The position numbers and the translations under genes are program-made. A model generated the notes under the pieces. The model worked only from the letters and a program-made list of their open reading frames with translations, did not search any database and was not told the origin of the DNA. From positions 367,803,233 to 367,867,232 of the forward strand of contig NC_080539.1 of NCBI RefSeq assembly GCF_028640845.1: a stretch of DNA of 64,000 bases, read 5' to 3'. The stretch comes from Ahaetulla prasina. Its lineage: Eukaryota; Chordata; Lepidosauria; Squamata; Colubridae. Of the stretch, positions 9,118 to 19,599 are shown piece by piece (the first letter of the stretch is position 1; the number at the start of each line of letters is the position of its first letter).

Positions 9118-10013
9118 TGTCTCCTTGGCTAGGGGCTGCCACAAAGAAGAGGGGGTCAAATTTATTCTCCAAAGCACCTGAAGGCAGGACAAGAAGCAAT
9201 GCATGGAAACTAAATCAAGAAGAGAAGCAACCTGGTGTAGGAAGTTAGCAACCACCCCCCTCCTAGAAGAATAAAATATTTTAGAAAATATTTAAAAAGG
9301 CAGAATATATTTCCCTGGATGAGAAATGGAGAAACATGTTTTAAAGACAAAGCAGCTTCCTGATCTCCCCCCACCTGTGTCAATGGGCCATTAAAGCCTC
9401 AGCCAAGCTCACTCATTTCCCCCCACCTGTGTCAATGGGTCAAAGGTAGAAACTCATTCTCCCTACCTTTGTCAATGGGCAATTAAGGCTTCAGCCAAGC
9501 TCACTCAATCCCCCCACCTTTGTCAATGGACCATCATTTGCAACACAATAGGACTCATCTAGCAACAGAAACTCACCACATGGCAAGGCTCAAGCAAGCT
9601 TGAGAGACAACCTACAACGTTAGCTAAGACCCCTAGACCACCTGGGAGTTTGACAACCAATCAGGATACTCTTCCTGTGCCCCAGAAAGTTCAAAGCTCA
9701 GAAAAAGCATAAAGCCAGGGAGTGCACAGGATCTCATCCTTTTTCTGTTCAGGATCTCAAGCCATGTGATCCTGGCCACCATTAAACCATCTTTCCAAGC
9801 AGCCTCCACGTTTCCAGTGTCTTTGTCCCCACTTGGAATTGAACCCAGGTGGATATTTCTTCCAACACTGGAATTAAGGAGAAACTTCCTAACAGTGAGG
9901 ACAATCAGTCAGTGGGACAACTTGCCCCCAGAAGTTGTGGATGCTACAACACTGGGGGGGTTTTAAGAAGAGATTGGACAGCCATTCGTTCGGAATGGTA
10001 GAGGGCAGCCGGT
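9118..10013 (+). pseudogene. CR1 LINE 3' portion split by a solo LTR
   Basis: 9,118-9,231 (GGGGCTGCCACAAAGAAGAG...GAAGAGAAGCAAC) and 9,872-10,013 (AATTAAGGAGAAACTTCC...GATTGGACAGCC) are contiguous in other CR1 copies. The 632-bp LTR between them explains the gap. The CR1 tail resumes at 10,450. Confidence 0.85.
9236..9867 (+). mobile_element. ERV-like solo LTR (632 bp) with TSD CTGG
   Basis: Starts TGTAGGAAGTTAGC and ends TTCTTCCAACA, flanked by CTGG at 9,232-9,235 and 9,868-9,871. The 4-bp duplication, TG...CA ends and size fit a class I (gamma-like) endogenous retrovirus LTR. Internal tandem-like phrases CACCTGTGTCAATGGGCC occur four times. A fragment of the same LTR start appears reversed near 61,750-61,860. 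Confidence 0.85.
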
Positions 10014-10015
10014 GT

Positions 10016-10449
10016 CCAACTCAAGGGGCTTAAATCTGGCCTGGAAATAGCAAAGGACCACCTCCACGGTGCATCTGGCAGCTAAAATCGGGTGCAGGGG
10101 ATGCGGGTGACTGCCCCATGCCCCGTTTTCACCCTGGATGGCCTCCTGCAGCACTCTCCTGGCTGAAACGCTCCCCGCCTCCACGGCACATTCTTGGCCT
10201 GGACAGCCTCCTGCAGTACTTTGCCGTGGGCCCCCCCATCCCCATTTTGGCCGGTAGGGTGCTGCAGGAGGCCACCCAGGCAAAGGCCACGGGGGGGGGG
10301 CGTGCATGCCTCCCCCCCGTGCCCCATTTCGGCTGGCAGGCTGCTGCAGGAGGCATCTGTCGTGTCCCCCCCCCGCCCTCCGCCCAGTCTGCAGAGGAGA
10401 AGTACAATGCTGATCCGGCCCTCGAAGAAGTCCAGTTTTTACACTCCTG
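10016..10449. mobile_element. hAT-like MITE, GC-rich (434 bp)
   Basis: Left end CAGCCGGTGTCCAACTCAAG, right end GTTTTTACACTCCTG (CAGGAGTGTAAAAAC inverted). Flanking 8-mers GTAGAGGG (10,008-10,015) and GTATAAGG (10,450-10,457) agree at 6 of 8 and lie inside a CR1 copy. It interrupts CR1 just before its terminal segment. The long overlapping open frames within it are GC-rich and lack motifs. Confidence 0.65.
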
Positions 10450-10620
10450 GTATAAGGTCTCCTGCTTTGAACATGGGGGTGGTCTAGACGACCTCCAAGG
10501 TCCCTTCCAACTCTTGTTGTTCTGTTCTGGTTGTTCTTGTTGTTGTTATGCACCAAGACAAATTCCTTGTGTGTCCAATCACACTTGGCCAATAAAATTC
10601 TATTCTATTCTATTCTATTA
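10450..10620 (+). mobile_element. CR1 tail followed by a Snake1 tail
   Basis: 10,450-10,540 is the CR1 terminus (GGTCTAGACGACCTCCAAGG). From ~10,549 it changes to the Snake1 3' end, TATGCACCAAGACAAATTCC...CCAATAAAATTCTATTC, with a short ATTCT tract. Confidence 0.8.
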
Positions 10621-10624
10621 TTCT

Positions 10625-10870
10625 CTGAAGCACTGGAGGACAAAGCGGAAGTTGAATGTAAAGTTAACATGGAGAGATTTAAAACTAAGGAGGAATTTCC
10701 TGAGAGTGAGAGCAATTAAATCAGTGGAACGTTTTTGCCTTCAGAAGTTGTGGGTTGGCCAACGATGGAAGTTTTTTAAGACGGGATTGTACAGCCTGTT
10801 GTGCAAAACGGATATATGGTTTCCTGCTTCAGCAAAGGGTTGGACTAGAAGACCTCCAACTCTCGTTTTT
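10625..10870 (+). pseudogene. CR1 LINE 3' fragment
   Basis: Degenerate CR1 terminal coding region (AACTAAGGAGGAATTTCCTG, TCAGTGGAACGTTTTTGCC) and the ending GGGTTGGACTAGAAGACC. Many indels. Confidence 0.75.
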
Positions 10871-10871
10871 C

Positions 10872-10950
10872 TTTAGCTTTTTTTCAATGCTGTTGTAACT
10901 TGAAACTGTCGCTACATGAATTGTTGTAAGTTGAGACCTGCCTGTATCCA
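10872..10950. mobile_element. TA-type MITE terminal fragment
   Basis: Carries the family end: TTTTTCAATGCTGTTGTAAC, then GTTGTAAGTTGAGACCTGCC and TGTA. Confidence 0.55.
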
Positions 10951-11156
10951 GCAAGAACTGGATTTTTGAGAACCAGAATGGGCACACTCCCAAAATAGCT
11001 GCTGTAACTGGCAACCTCAATCACAAATCCACCCATTGACTGGAAGGGAAATTTATCCCTGCTATGCTGAACTTATCTTTGTGTCTTTGGACGGTTGATC
11101 TGCCAACTTCCCAAAGGTCATCCTGGATTGTAGTATCCATTGATTACATTTCTCCA

Positions 11157-12064
11157 GAATAGAATAGAATAGAATTTTTTTTTTAACTGGCCAAGTGTGA
11201 TTGGACACACAAGGAATTTGTCTTGGTGCATATGCTCTCAGTGTACATAAAAGAAAAGATACGTTCATCAAGGTACAACATTTACAACACAATTAATGAT
11301 CAATATATCAATATAAATCATAAGGATTGCCAGCAACAAGTTATAGTCATACAGTCATAAGTGGAAAGAGATTGGTGATGGGAACTATGAAACGATTAAT
11401 AGTAGTGCAGATTCAGTAAATAGTCTGACAGTGTTGAGGGAATTATTTGTTTAGCAGAGTGATGGCCTTCGGGGAAAAAACTGTTCTTGTGTCTAGTTGT
11501 TCTGGTGTGCAGTGCTCTATAGCGTCGTTTTGAGGGTAGGAGTTGAAAGAGTTTATGTCCAGGATGCGAGGGATCTGCAAATATTTTCACGGCCCTCTTC
11601 TTGATTCGTGCAGTATACAGGTCCTCAATGGAAGGCAAGTTGGTAGCAATTATTTTTTCTGCAGTTCTAATTATCCTCTGAAGTCTGTGTTTTTCTTGTT
11701 GGGTTGCAGAACCGAACCAGACAGTTATAGAGGTGCAAATGACAGACTCAATAATTCCTCTGTAGAATTGGATCAGCAGCTCCTTGGGCAGTTTGAGCTT
11801 ACTAAGTTGGCGCAGAAAGAACATTCTTTGTTGTCCTTTTTTAATGATGTTTTTGATGTTAGCTGTCCATTTGAGATCTTGCGATATGATAGAACCCAGA
11901 AATTTGAAGGTTTCTACTGTTGATACTGTGTTGTCAAGTATTGTGAGAGGTGGAAGTATGGAAGGGTTTTTCCTAAAGTCTACCACCATTTCTACGGTTT
12001 TGAGTGTGTTCAGTTCCAGATTGTTTTGGTTGCACCACAAGGCGAATCTCTCTGGATTTGACAT
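11157..12064 (-). pseudogene. Snake1 (CR1/L3-type) LINE, 5'-truncated, RT C-terminus
   Basis: The minus-strand frame 12,064-11,396 (222 aa) is the C-terminal half of a CR1-group RT. It has WCNQNNLELNTLKT, the FKFLGSIIS block, AQQ/GQQRMFFLRQL, FYRGIIESVI and HPGHKLFQLLPSKRRYR. The 3' UTR runs to the ATTCT tail (reads AATAG on plus) at 11,157-11,175. The polymerase palm with FADD is missing through truncation. The same family at 32,714-33,912 keeps FADD. Confidence 0.9.
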
Positions 12065-12189
12065 GACGCCCCTAACAGGGAATTGTGCTTGAAATGTCTT
12101 AGTTCGTAGCAGGCCAGCATCCTCATTTATTTATTTTTCTATTCAAGGAATTAAAACGATCAAATTGGACAAGTCAAGTCCACTAGAAT

Positions 12190-12324
12190 AGCGTTTCTCA
12201 ACCTTGGCCACTTTTAAGGTGTGCGGACTTCAACTCCCAGAATTCCCCAGTCAGCTGTGCTGTGCCAGGGAATTCTGGGAGTTGAAGTCCGCACATCTTA
12301 AAAGTGGCCAAGGTTGAGAAACAC
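12190..12324. mobile_element. Palindromic hAT-like MITE
   Basis: Inverted halves around 12,255: GCGTTTCTCAACCTTGGCC... and its complement GGCCAAGGTTGAGAAACAC. Shared core GGACTTCAACTCCCAGAATT. No clear 8-bp duplication at this copy. Confidence 0.8.
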
Positions 12325-12995
12325 GGCATTAAGTTAAGACCTTGGAAATGGAAAGTTAAGTGAGATATCAAACAAGATCAACCAAGTAAATATAAAGGTT
12401 TGGGACCAATCAGGACTGCTGTCAATCAGTCAGTTCCACCAATCAGCACTGCGAGAGCCTCGTGATGTCGCTTTGCGCATCAAGGTGACCCGCTTCTGAC
12501 TTTGTTTCTGACAGCTGAGCCCAGGCAGTGCCAGCTCAAAAGTTGAGCACAGTTTCCACCCCAGGCCTGCATAGCTGGAATGCAAACACAACTGACTTGC
12601 ACAACTGACGCCTTGATGAGGCACCCTCCACCCCAGCGGTAACCGCTGGGGAAAAGCACCTCCCTTCCTTTGCAAATATGGAAATGATATGTCCCTTGCC
12701 GGGTGCGAGGGAAGGGCTGCACAATCCAGGGCCAAGCACAAAGTTTTGCAAGCAGGGAACTCTAGTTCAAGCCCCGCTACCGCTGGGGCGAGGATTCAGG
12801 CTAGCTCAAGGCGAGACGCTCAAACCTGGTTAATGAAAAACAGAGCTTGTTATCACGCGCTGTGTCCATGCTGCGGGATTATTGTGTCTTGGTGTTATCA
12901 GGTTAAGGCCATGGTAGAACGATGGTTAATTAGTATAACTACGTCAGCTGCTGTGTCCTAACACTTAGGATGTTTTTATTGTTATAAAACTAACC
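12325..12995. other. Unassigned interval
   Basis: Ordinary-composition sequence without recognised element. Overlapping short frames on both strands share no motif with a known family. Confidence 0.4.
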
Positions 12996-13088
12996 AGTTT
13001 GGTCTGGTGATAAAGACACCTGGCTAAAAAAACGGGAGACCGTGAGTTCTAGTCCTGCCTTTTGCATGAAAGCCAGCTGGGTGACTTT
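12996..13088 (+). mobile_element. tRNA-like SINE fragment, interrupted by L2
   Basis: Pol III-like head (GGTCTGGTGATAAAGACACC, then GAGTTCTAGTCCTGCC as a box B relative) ends at CAGCTGGGTGACTTT, where the L2 tail begins. The missing continuation (CAGCCAATCACCAGGAG) is found beyond the L2 5' end at ~17,910, so the LINE landed in this SINE. Confidence 0.65.
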
Positions 13089-13280
13089 TATTATTATTAT
13101 TATTATTATTTAAATTTTTATACCGCCCTTCTCCCGAAGGACTCAGGGCGGTTTACAGCCAAGTAAAAATACATCATGATACAATATGAATACAATTAAA
13201 ATACAATTTAAAAAACTTATTAAATTGGCCAAAATTAAAAATTTAGAATAAAAACCCATTAAAAACCCATAAATTTAAAA

Positions 13281-14825
13281 CTAACCCAGTCCAGCGCAGA
13301 TAAATAAGTGAGTTTTGAGCTCGCGACGAAAGGTTCGGAGGTCCGGAAGTTGACGGAGTCCTGGGGGGAGTTCGTTCCAGAGGGCGGGAGCCCCCACAGA
13401 GAAGGCCCTTCCCCTGGGCGCCGCCAGACGACACTGTCGCGCCGACGGCACCCTGAGGAGTCCCTCTCTGTGAGAGCGCACGGGTCGGTGAGAGGTATTC
13501 GGTAGCAGCAGGCGGTCCCGTAAATAGCCCGGCCCTATGCCATGGAGCGCTTTGAAGACGTTCACCAACACCTTGAAGCGCACCCGGAAGGCCACAGGTA
13601 GCCAGTGCAGTCTGCGCAGGATAGGTGTCACACGGGAGCCACGTGGGGCTCCCTCTATCACCCGCGCAGCTGCATTCTGGACTAACTGCAGCCTCCGGAT
13701 GCCCCTCAAGGGGAGCCCCATGTAGAGAGCATTGCAGTAATCCAGACGAGACGTCACAAGGGCGTGAGTGACTGTGCACAAGGCATCCCGGTCTAGAAAG
13801 GGGCGCAACTGGCGCACCAGGCGAACCTGGTGGAAAGCTCTCCTGGAGACGGCCGTCAGGTGGTCCTCAAAAGACAGCCGTTCATCCAGGAGAACGCCCA
13901 AGTTGCGCACCCTCTCCATCGGGGCCAATGACTCGCTCCCAACAGTCAGCCGTGGACTCAGCTGGCTGTACCGGGATGCCGGCATCCACAGCCACTCCGT
14001 CTTGGAGGGATTGAGCTTGAGCCTGTTTCTCCCCATCCAGACCCGTACGGCTTCCAAGCACCGGGACAGCACTTCGATAGCTTCATTGGGGTGGCCCGGT
14101 GTGGAAAAGTACAGCTGGGTGTCATCCGCGTACAGCTGGTACCTCACACCGAAGCCACTGATGATCTCACCCAGCGGCTTCATATAGATGTTGAACAGAA
14201 GGGGCGAGAGAATCGACCCCTGCGGCACCCCACAAGTGAGGCGCCGCGGGGTCGACCTCTGCCCCCCCGTCAACACCGTCTGCGACCGGTCAGAGAGATA
14301 GGAGGAGAACCACCGATACACGGTGCCTCCCACTCCCAATCCCTCCAACCGGCGCAGCAGGATACCATGGTCGATGGTATCGAAAGCCGCTGAGAGGTCT
14401 AATAGGACCAGGGCAGAGGAACAACCCCTATCCCTGGCCCTCCAGAGATCATCCACCAACGCGACCAAAGCCGTCTCAGTGCTGTAACCGGGCCGGAAGC
14501 CGGACTGGAACGGGTCTAGATAGACAGTTTCCTCCAGGTGCTGGGGAAACTGATATGCCACCATACTCTCTACAACCTTCGCCGCGAAGCGAAGGTTGGA
14601 GACCGGACGATAATTACCCAAAACAGCCGGGTCCAGGGAAGGCTTCTTGAGGAGGGGCCTCACCACCGCCTCTTTCAAGGCGGCCGGAAAGACTCCCTCC
14701 AACAAGGAAGCACTCGTAATCCCTGGAGCCAGCCTCGTGTCACCTCCTGAGTGGCCAGCACCAGCCAGGAGGCACGGGTCCAATAAACACGTGGTGGCAT
14801 TCAATCTACCCAGCAACCTGTCCAT
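13281..14825 (-). pseudogene. L2 LINE ORF2: reverse transcriptase domain (514 codons open)
   Basis: Encodes the target-primed reverse transcriptase of the L2 LINE. Motifs in order: NYRPVS (71-76), LDLSAAFDTIDH (142-153, first catalytic Asp), GVPQGSILSPLLF (199-211), YADD (232-235, catalytic pair), LNPSKTEW, SRLDYCNALYMGLP, and a terminal RRELKTHLFICAGLG then stop. All key palm residues are present. The start at 14,825 is only the first Met after a break: an in-frame TGA at 14,865-14,867 and sense sequence in another frame (WDEFDPVAP) show small compensating indels joining it to the endonuclease part. Same gene, different truncation, at 3,599-4,402. Confidence 0.9.
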
Positions 14826-14864
14826 GTCCTCGGAGCCACAGGGTCAAACTCATCCCAGACAATA

Positions 14865-15986
14865 TCACCAAGACCGCCTCAGGCGCCCGTCCGAATCGCC
14901 ACAATTTTGGTCCAGACCGTCTCGAAGCTGAACGATTTTATCGTATAGATAACCGTTAAACTCCTCAGCACGTCCCTGCAACGGGTCATCCCGCTCCCCC
15001 TGGTGAAGGAGGGGGGGGGTCACCCGAAACAGGGCAGCTGGGCGGTTATCTGCCGGCGCAATGGGGGGGGGGGGGTAGCAACGCCTCGCTTCCCTCAGTG
15101 CCACTAGGGAGGTCCTAGTATAGGATCTAACTAGTGTCCGATCAACCTCTGAGCGGCTGGACCTCCAAGAACTCTCTAGGCGTCTTCTCCGGCGTTTCAT
15201 CCCCCTCAGCTCCTCGGAGAACCAAGGGCGGTTGGGATCTGCGCGGGTCAGAGGCCGCAGAGGCCCCACACGGTCTAAAGCCCCAGCCGCAGCCTGTTCC
15301 CAGGCTGCGGCTAGTTCCTCTGCCGTGCCGTGAGCCAGATCCTCAGGGAATGGCCCAAGCTCCGTCCGAAACCTCTCTGGGTCCATCAGGCGCCTGGGAC
15401 GGTACCAACGTAGTGGTTCCGTCTCCCTGCGGTGTTGGGTAGCGGTCAGAAAGTCCAGGCGAAGGAGAATGTGATCTGACCATGACAAAGGTTCTGTGAC
15501 TATATCTCTCAAGTCCAGATCCTTCAACCACTGACCAGAGATGAAAATCAGGTCCAGTGTGCCTCCCCCGATGTGAGTAGGGCCATCCACTACTTGAGTC
15601 AGGTCCAGGGCCGTCATGGAGGCCATGAACTCCCGAGCTACTGTCGATGACGAGCCAGCAGATGGCAAGTTAAAGTCCCCCATGACTAAAAGTCTGGGGG
15701 TCTCCACTGCCACCCCGGCAAGCACCTCCAGAAGCTCGGGCAGGGCGGCTGTCACGCAGCAAGGAGCCAGGTACGCGACCAGCAAGCCCATCTGACATCT
15801 ATGACCCCATCTCACAAGAAGGGATTGACACCCGGCAATCTGAGGTACAGTGGCCTCCTTCGGCTCTAGACTCTCTTTAATAACAACCGCCACCCCCCCA
15901 CCCCTACCCTGGGCCCTCGGCTGATGGAATGCACGGAAACCCGGTGGGCACATCTCAACCAGGGGCACGCCCCCTTCAGTGCCCAA
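14865..15986 (-). pseudogene. L2 LINE ORF2: APE-type endonuclease domain (373 codons)
   Basis: N-terminal nicking domain of the same polyprotein. Visible: GRGGGVAVVIKES (28-40), VMGDFNLP (101-108, Mg-binding/catalytic Asp-Asn), THIGGGTLDLIFIS (137-150), WSDH (169-172, catalytic Asp-His). These are the hallmarks of APE-like LINE endonucleases that nick target DNA. From about residue 190 a basic linker leads to RT. The first strand motif lies in the next frame upstream (16,046 on), separated by a single-base frameshift near 16,040. Confidence 0.88.
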
Positions 15987-16039
15987 CCAGGGCTCCGTGC
16001 GCCTATAATATCCGTGGCACCCCTGAATCAGATCATGTA

Positions 16040-16576
16040 TTAGGGGGCCTTATTGGCCACGGACCGTGCGTTGCATAACATCAGGCGAAGGCCCAGGCTC
16101 TGAGGGTCTTGACCATCCGAGGCAGGAGAAGTCAGGGGATCGGGCCACGCGATCGCCTGTATACATCGAACGCGTGACCCCCTAAACCGATGCAATCCCC
16201 CCCTTCCGCCATATCTGCCCCTCCCACTTACCGTGCAGATGGACTCACCCTCACACAAAGGAACACACTCCCCCCCCATAACCTCCGAACCTATTTGATA
16301 GTCGCCACGAGCATGCGCTGGAGCTGGTTTCCCCCCCAACAGGCTACCCACATCACCCACCCTATCCCTCCCCTTAAAATTCCCCTTAAAATCCCCCAAT
16401 AAAAAACGACTAAAAGAGTTCATTAAAAATCCCCTAAGCCTCCTAGATTTCGCATGCCATCTCTCGGGGTTCCAAAACCCGTCCTCAAGATGTGCCCTCG
16501 ATAATGTGGAGGGCCAGACCTGCGAGAGAGGGGAGTCTCGCAGGGCAAGAAGGTCCGCGGTTGAAAATCTTCGCAT
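16040..16576 (-). pseudogene. L2 LINE ORF2 N-terminus
   Basis: 178-codon frame ending LMLCNARSVANKAP, the first beta-strand motif of the APE endonuclease (catalytic Asn region), then a stop caused by a one-base loss. In the next frame the sequence continues LIHDLIQ as the family should. The ~160 residues before are an N-terminal extension without recognised domain. Confidence 0.75.
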
Positions 16577-16579
16577 GAA

Positions 16580-17885
16580 TAAATAAAGTACAAAACGGTC
16601 AGCAGTCCATCCAGGCCGGTCAAAATGTCAAGATGTTATTGTAGCGCGGTTATTATAGCAAGGTTAGGCTCTCTGGCTGGTGATATGAGCCGTGGACTTC
16701 CCGGGCTCCATGGGGCCGTTATTCTGCCCTCTAACCCAAACGGTCCCACTCGCCCCAGGTACAGATGGCTAGCCATTCTCCGCCAAGTCAGTCAATTGGT
16801 GTTAAAGTCAATATGGGCCTTGATGTCAGGGACTCCATACCCAGTTGCTCCAGGCTTGCTCCAGGCCTGATCTTGAACAGTCCTAGGCCGAGCTGCCGAG
16901 GGTCTAAAAAAGGGCCAGCCACACCTCCGAGTCCTCCTCCGAGGGGCGAAACCCTCCAGATGGCAACATTTGACCCTCCGCCACTACCACTCAGCGGACG
17001 ATCTTCTCGTCTCTCCTCCTCTCTGGCATTGATGGAAAAACCGTTCTCCGGCCTTGATCGAAAACCCTCAGTCCCTGGGGGTGGGGGGGCCATCCGCCGC
17101 CGCCGCCATCGCCGCCGATACCCGGAAGCCAAGCGCGACCGCCGTGGCCATCACCCCAGCCAGAGGCCCAGCAAGGCCCCAACAGAAGTCCGAAGGATAA
17201 GCCGAGGAAAACGCCAGGCTCCAAGGGAGAGAAGTCCGGCCAAGTCCCATCCAGCACCGTTGGAAAAAAAAAGCCCCTAGCCCCTGGGGGGGGGCCGCCG
17301 CCGCCGCCGCCACCGCCACCAGACCCAAAGGCCCGCAGCGCCCGCCACGGCCACGGCCACCACCCCCAGGAAGGTGGGGAGACGCCGAGGGAGCTGCCGG
17401 GCCGCCGAGGGGGCCACTGAGCTACCGAAGGGCTACCGCAGGACCGCAGAGCCGCCATTGGGCCGTCACTGGGCCGCCGATCTTCCCGCAGGCCCAGGCA
17501 GGCCGTAGCAAAGAACGCCGGGGCTAAACCGCCATAACAGGCGCCAGGGCAGAGTCGCCAGAGCAGAGCCGCCGAGTCCGGGCAGAGCCGCCACCAAGAA
17601 ACGTCAGAGGCGCCACCAGGGGAGCCGCCAAGCCGCCGGGCCCACCGCCAAACAACCACCGCCCCGAGGAGACGCTGAGGAAAACCGCCGAGCCTACCGC
17701 CGAGCCTATCAGCTGTTCCGAGGCTCGCGGCTCGGCGGGCCTCAGCTCAAACGCCTCCTCTGATGTTCCGCCGGAAGGGTCTGGGACCGGAGGGCTAAAG
17801 AAGACCCCCCTCTCGGTCCCAGACCCCCTGGAAAAGCCGCGGACCGCACCGCGAAGATCGTCACCGCGCCATCTTGGCGCATGCG
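16580..17885 (-). promoter_or_regulatory. L2 LINE 5' region, CpG-rich, probable internal promoter
   Basis: Very GC-rich, full of GCCGCC and CGCCGCC runs, with many intact CpGs. Gly/Ala/Pro/Arg-rich frames on both strands (for example 16,991-17,659 minus) look compositional, not coding. As in other LINEs the 5' region is expected to hold the internal promoter; that role is inferred. Retention of CpG suggests a recent insertion. Confidence 0.5.
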
Positions 17886-17892
17886 CACATCA

Positions 17893-18510
17893 GCCAATGT
17901 GCGCACATCAGCCAATCACCAGGAGAAGGTGAGTTCTAGTCCTGCCTTAGGCATGAAAGCCAGCTGGGTGACTTTCAGCCAATCACCAGGAGAAGGTGAG
18001 TTCTAGTCCAGCCTTAGACATGGAAGCCAGCTGGGTGACTTTGAGCCAATCACCAGGAGAAGGTGAGTTCTAGTCCTGCCTTAGGCATGAAAGCCAGCTG
18101 GGTGACTTTCAGCCAATCACCAGGAGAAGGTGAGTTCTAGTCCTGCCTTAGGCATGAAAGCCAGCTGGGTGACTTTCAGCCAATCACCAGGAGAAGGTGA
18201 GTTCTAGTCCTGCCTTAGGCATGAAAGCCAGCTGGGTGACTTTCAGCCAATCACCAGGAGAAGGTGAGTTCTAGTCCTGCCTTAGGCATGAAAGCCAACT
18301 GGGTGACTTTGAGCCAATCAGCAGGAGAAGGTGAGTTCTAGTCCTGCCTTAGACATGGAAGTTGTCTCAGTGACTTTCGGCCAATCACCAGGAGATGGTG
18401 AGTTCTAGTCCTGCCTTAGACATGAAAGCCAGCTGGGTGACTTTCAGCCAATCACCAGGAGACAGTACATTCCAGTTCCTCCTTAGACATGAAAGCCCCT
18501 GGGTGACCTT
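17893..18510 (+). repeat. 67-bp minisatellite derived from a SINE, ~9 units
   Basis: Units start GTGAGTTCTAGTCC at 17,929, 17,996, 18,063, 18,130, 18,197 and onward, a strict 67-bp period that degrades after 18,400. Each unit contains CATGAAAGCCAGCTGGGTGA and AGCCAATCACCAGGAG. The same sequence precedes the L2 tail at 13,035-13,085, so the unit is a piece of that SINE. Confidence 0.93.
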
Positions 18511-18870
18511 GTGCCATCCTCCTCTCTCAGCTCAACTCTTTTAATAAATTTAATAACTCTTGGCAGGGCTGTTGTTGTGTGGAAAATAGGAGGTGTGTTA
18601 GATATGTTCGCCATCTTGTGTTATTTCTAAGAATAATAAAGGCGGGATACAAATCTATCGCCACCACTGATGCTGTTACCTAATTTGGGTAACGAAACAT
18701 CTGCAAGAAAACCACCGAGCTCAGAGAGCACCAAGCACCCCACAGATCAATAAAATGATTTTTTTATGTTTTTAACTCTTCTCTTTTGGGGGGGGGGAGA
18801 ATTGTAAGCAGCCCAGAGTCATCGATTGAGATGGGCAGCGATACAGCAGGAGCTGAATAAATAAGTCGAT
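18511..18870 (+). mobile_element. Fragment with hammerhead-like motif, then a LINE/SINE-type 3' tail
   Basis: 18,660-18,750 carries the motif family of 3,314 (GGGTAACGAAACATCTGCAAG then CTCAGAGAGCACCAAG). 18,795-18,870 reads AATTGTAAGCAGCCCAGAGTC...CTGAATAAATAAG, a tail resembling the L2/SINE 3' box. Confidence 0.45.
18667..18701 (+). ncRNA. Hammerhead-ribozyme-like motif 3 (decayed)
   Basis: CTGATGC, helix GTTACC/GGTAAC, then GAAACATC. One core base (A to C) and the GTC cleavage triplet (now ATC) differ from motif 1. Helix II is kept and in fact perfected (GTTACC with GGTAAC). Confidence 0.35.
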
Positions 18871-19138
18871 AAAAATGCTGCAGGATATGTTGGTTTGCGA
18901 TTTCAGGAGTCCGTCAACTTCTTGTGGGAAATAAGTTTGTTAGCCTTCAACTGAAATCAAACTTTTAATTCAAGAATGAATGTACTTAGTAATTGAAGGT
19001 CTCTAGATTCCAGAAAGGTTGATTCACATCAATAAAGTCAGTAAAGTTATTAGACTGGTCTTTTTTTAAAAAAAAATATATTTTGAGAACTGCCTTTCAG
19101 CGGAATTGGCTTCCTTTGTAGTACAGTATCTGTGTAGA
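18871..19138. other. Unassigned AT-rich interval
   Basis: No recognisable element or coding motif. Confidence 0.35.
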
Positions 19139-19215
19139 TCAGGGGTCTCCAACCTTGGTCCCTTTAAGAGTTGTGGACTTCAACTCCCAGAGTCCCTCAG
19201 CCAGCAAAGCTAGAT
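19139..19215. mobile_element. Half of a palindromic hAT MITE
   Basis: CAGGGGTCTCCAACCTTGG...CAACTCCCAGAGTCCCTCAG matches one arm of the element at 4,891. The second arm is absent. Confidence 0.7.
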
Positions 19216-19280
19216 TATTATAGTCATTTCGATATATTTTTCTGAGAAGGTCTGGAAATCTTTCACCAGACTCAAAAAAG

Positions 19281-19462
19281 CAGAGATGGAATTCACTTAC
19301 CGGTTTGCAAATGTGAGTGCGCGTGCCACCTCTGTGCGTGCGCATGGCCTTCTGCGCATGCACAGTAGTTGCGCATTATGTCTGGGCGGATAGGCGGAGC
19401 CTCCCACAGTCGCAGCTAGTGGTTCGCGCGATCCGGAGAGAACCGGTTGAATCCCACCACTG
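19281..19462. mobile_element. hAT-like MITE, ACCGGTT family (182 bp)
   Basis: Ends CAGAGATGGAATTCACTTACC and GGTTGAATCCCACCACTG. Inside, GCGGAGCCTCCCACAG as in the copies at 40,035 and 42,640. Flanks CTCAAAAAAG and CTCAAAAG look like a diverged duplication. Confidence 0.7.
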
Positions 19463-19599
19463 CTCAAAAGGATCCATAGCACAAAAAAAGATTAAAATGT
19501 GGGTTAACATTTCAGGAGATGGACTTCTTAGGACAGGAGGGAACAACTAGGGGGGGAAAAAACCAATAAAAAGACTGAATTTCATATATTCACTGGAAG

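Larger units (their letters stand above)
13089..17885 (-). mobile_element. Nearly full-length L2-type LINE (~4.8 kb)
   Basis: Minus orientation. 3' end at 13,089 with (ATT)n tail and the ACCGCCCTTCTCCCGAAGG box; RT 13,281-14,825; endonuclease 14,865-16,045; N-terminal extension 16,040-16,576; GC/CpG-rich 5' region 16,580-17,885. The order APE endonuclease then RT without RNase H is that of the CR1/L2 group. Frame breaks occur near 14,830-14,870 and 16,040, so this copy is inactive but little decayed. The 5' end abuts a 67-bp minisatellite. It is flanked on both sides by pieces of one SINE. Confidence 0.9.

Noticed and set aside
10118..10876. 252-codon plus frame
   Set aside because: It runs across a GC-rich hAT MITE, a CR1 tail, a Snake1 tail and another CR1 fragment; the reading is fortuitous.
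16991..17659. 222-codon Gly/Trp/Arg-rich minus frame, possible L2 ORF1
   Set aside because: GC-driven composition, no zinc-finger or esterase motif; more likely the L2 5' region.
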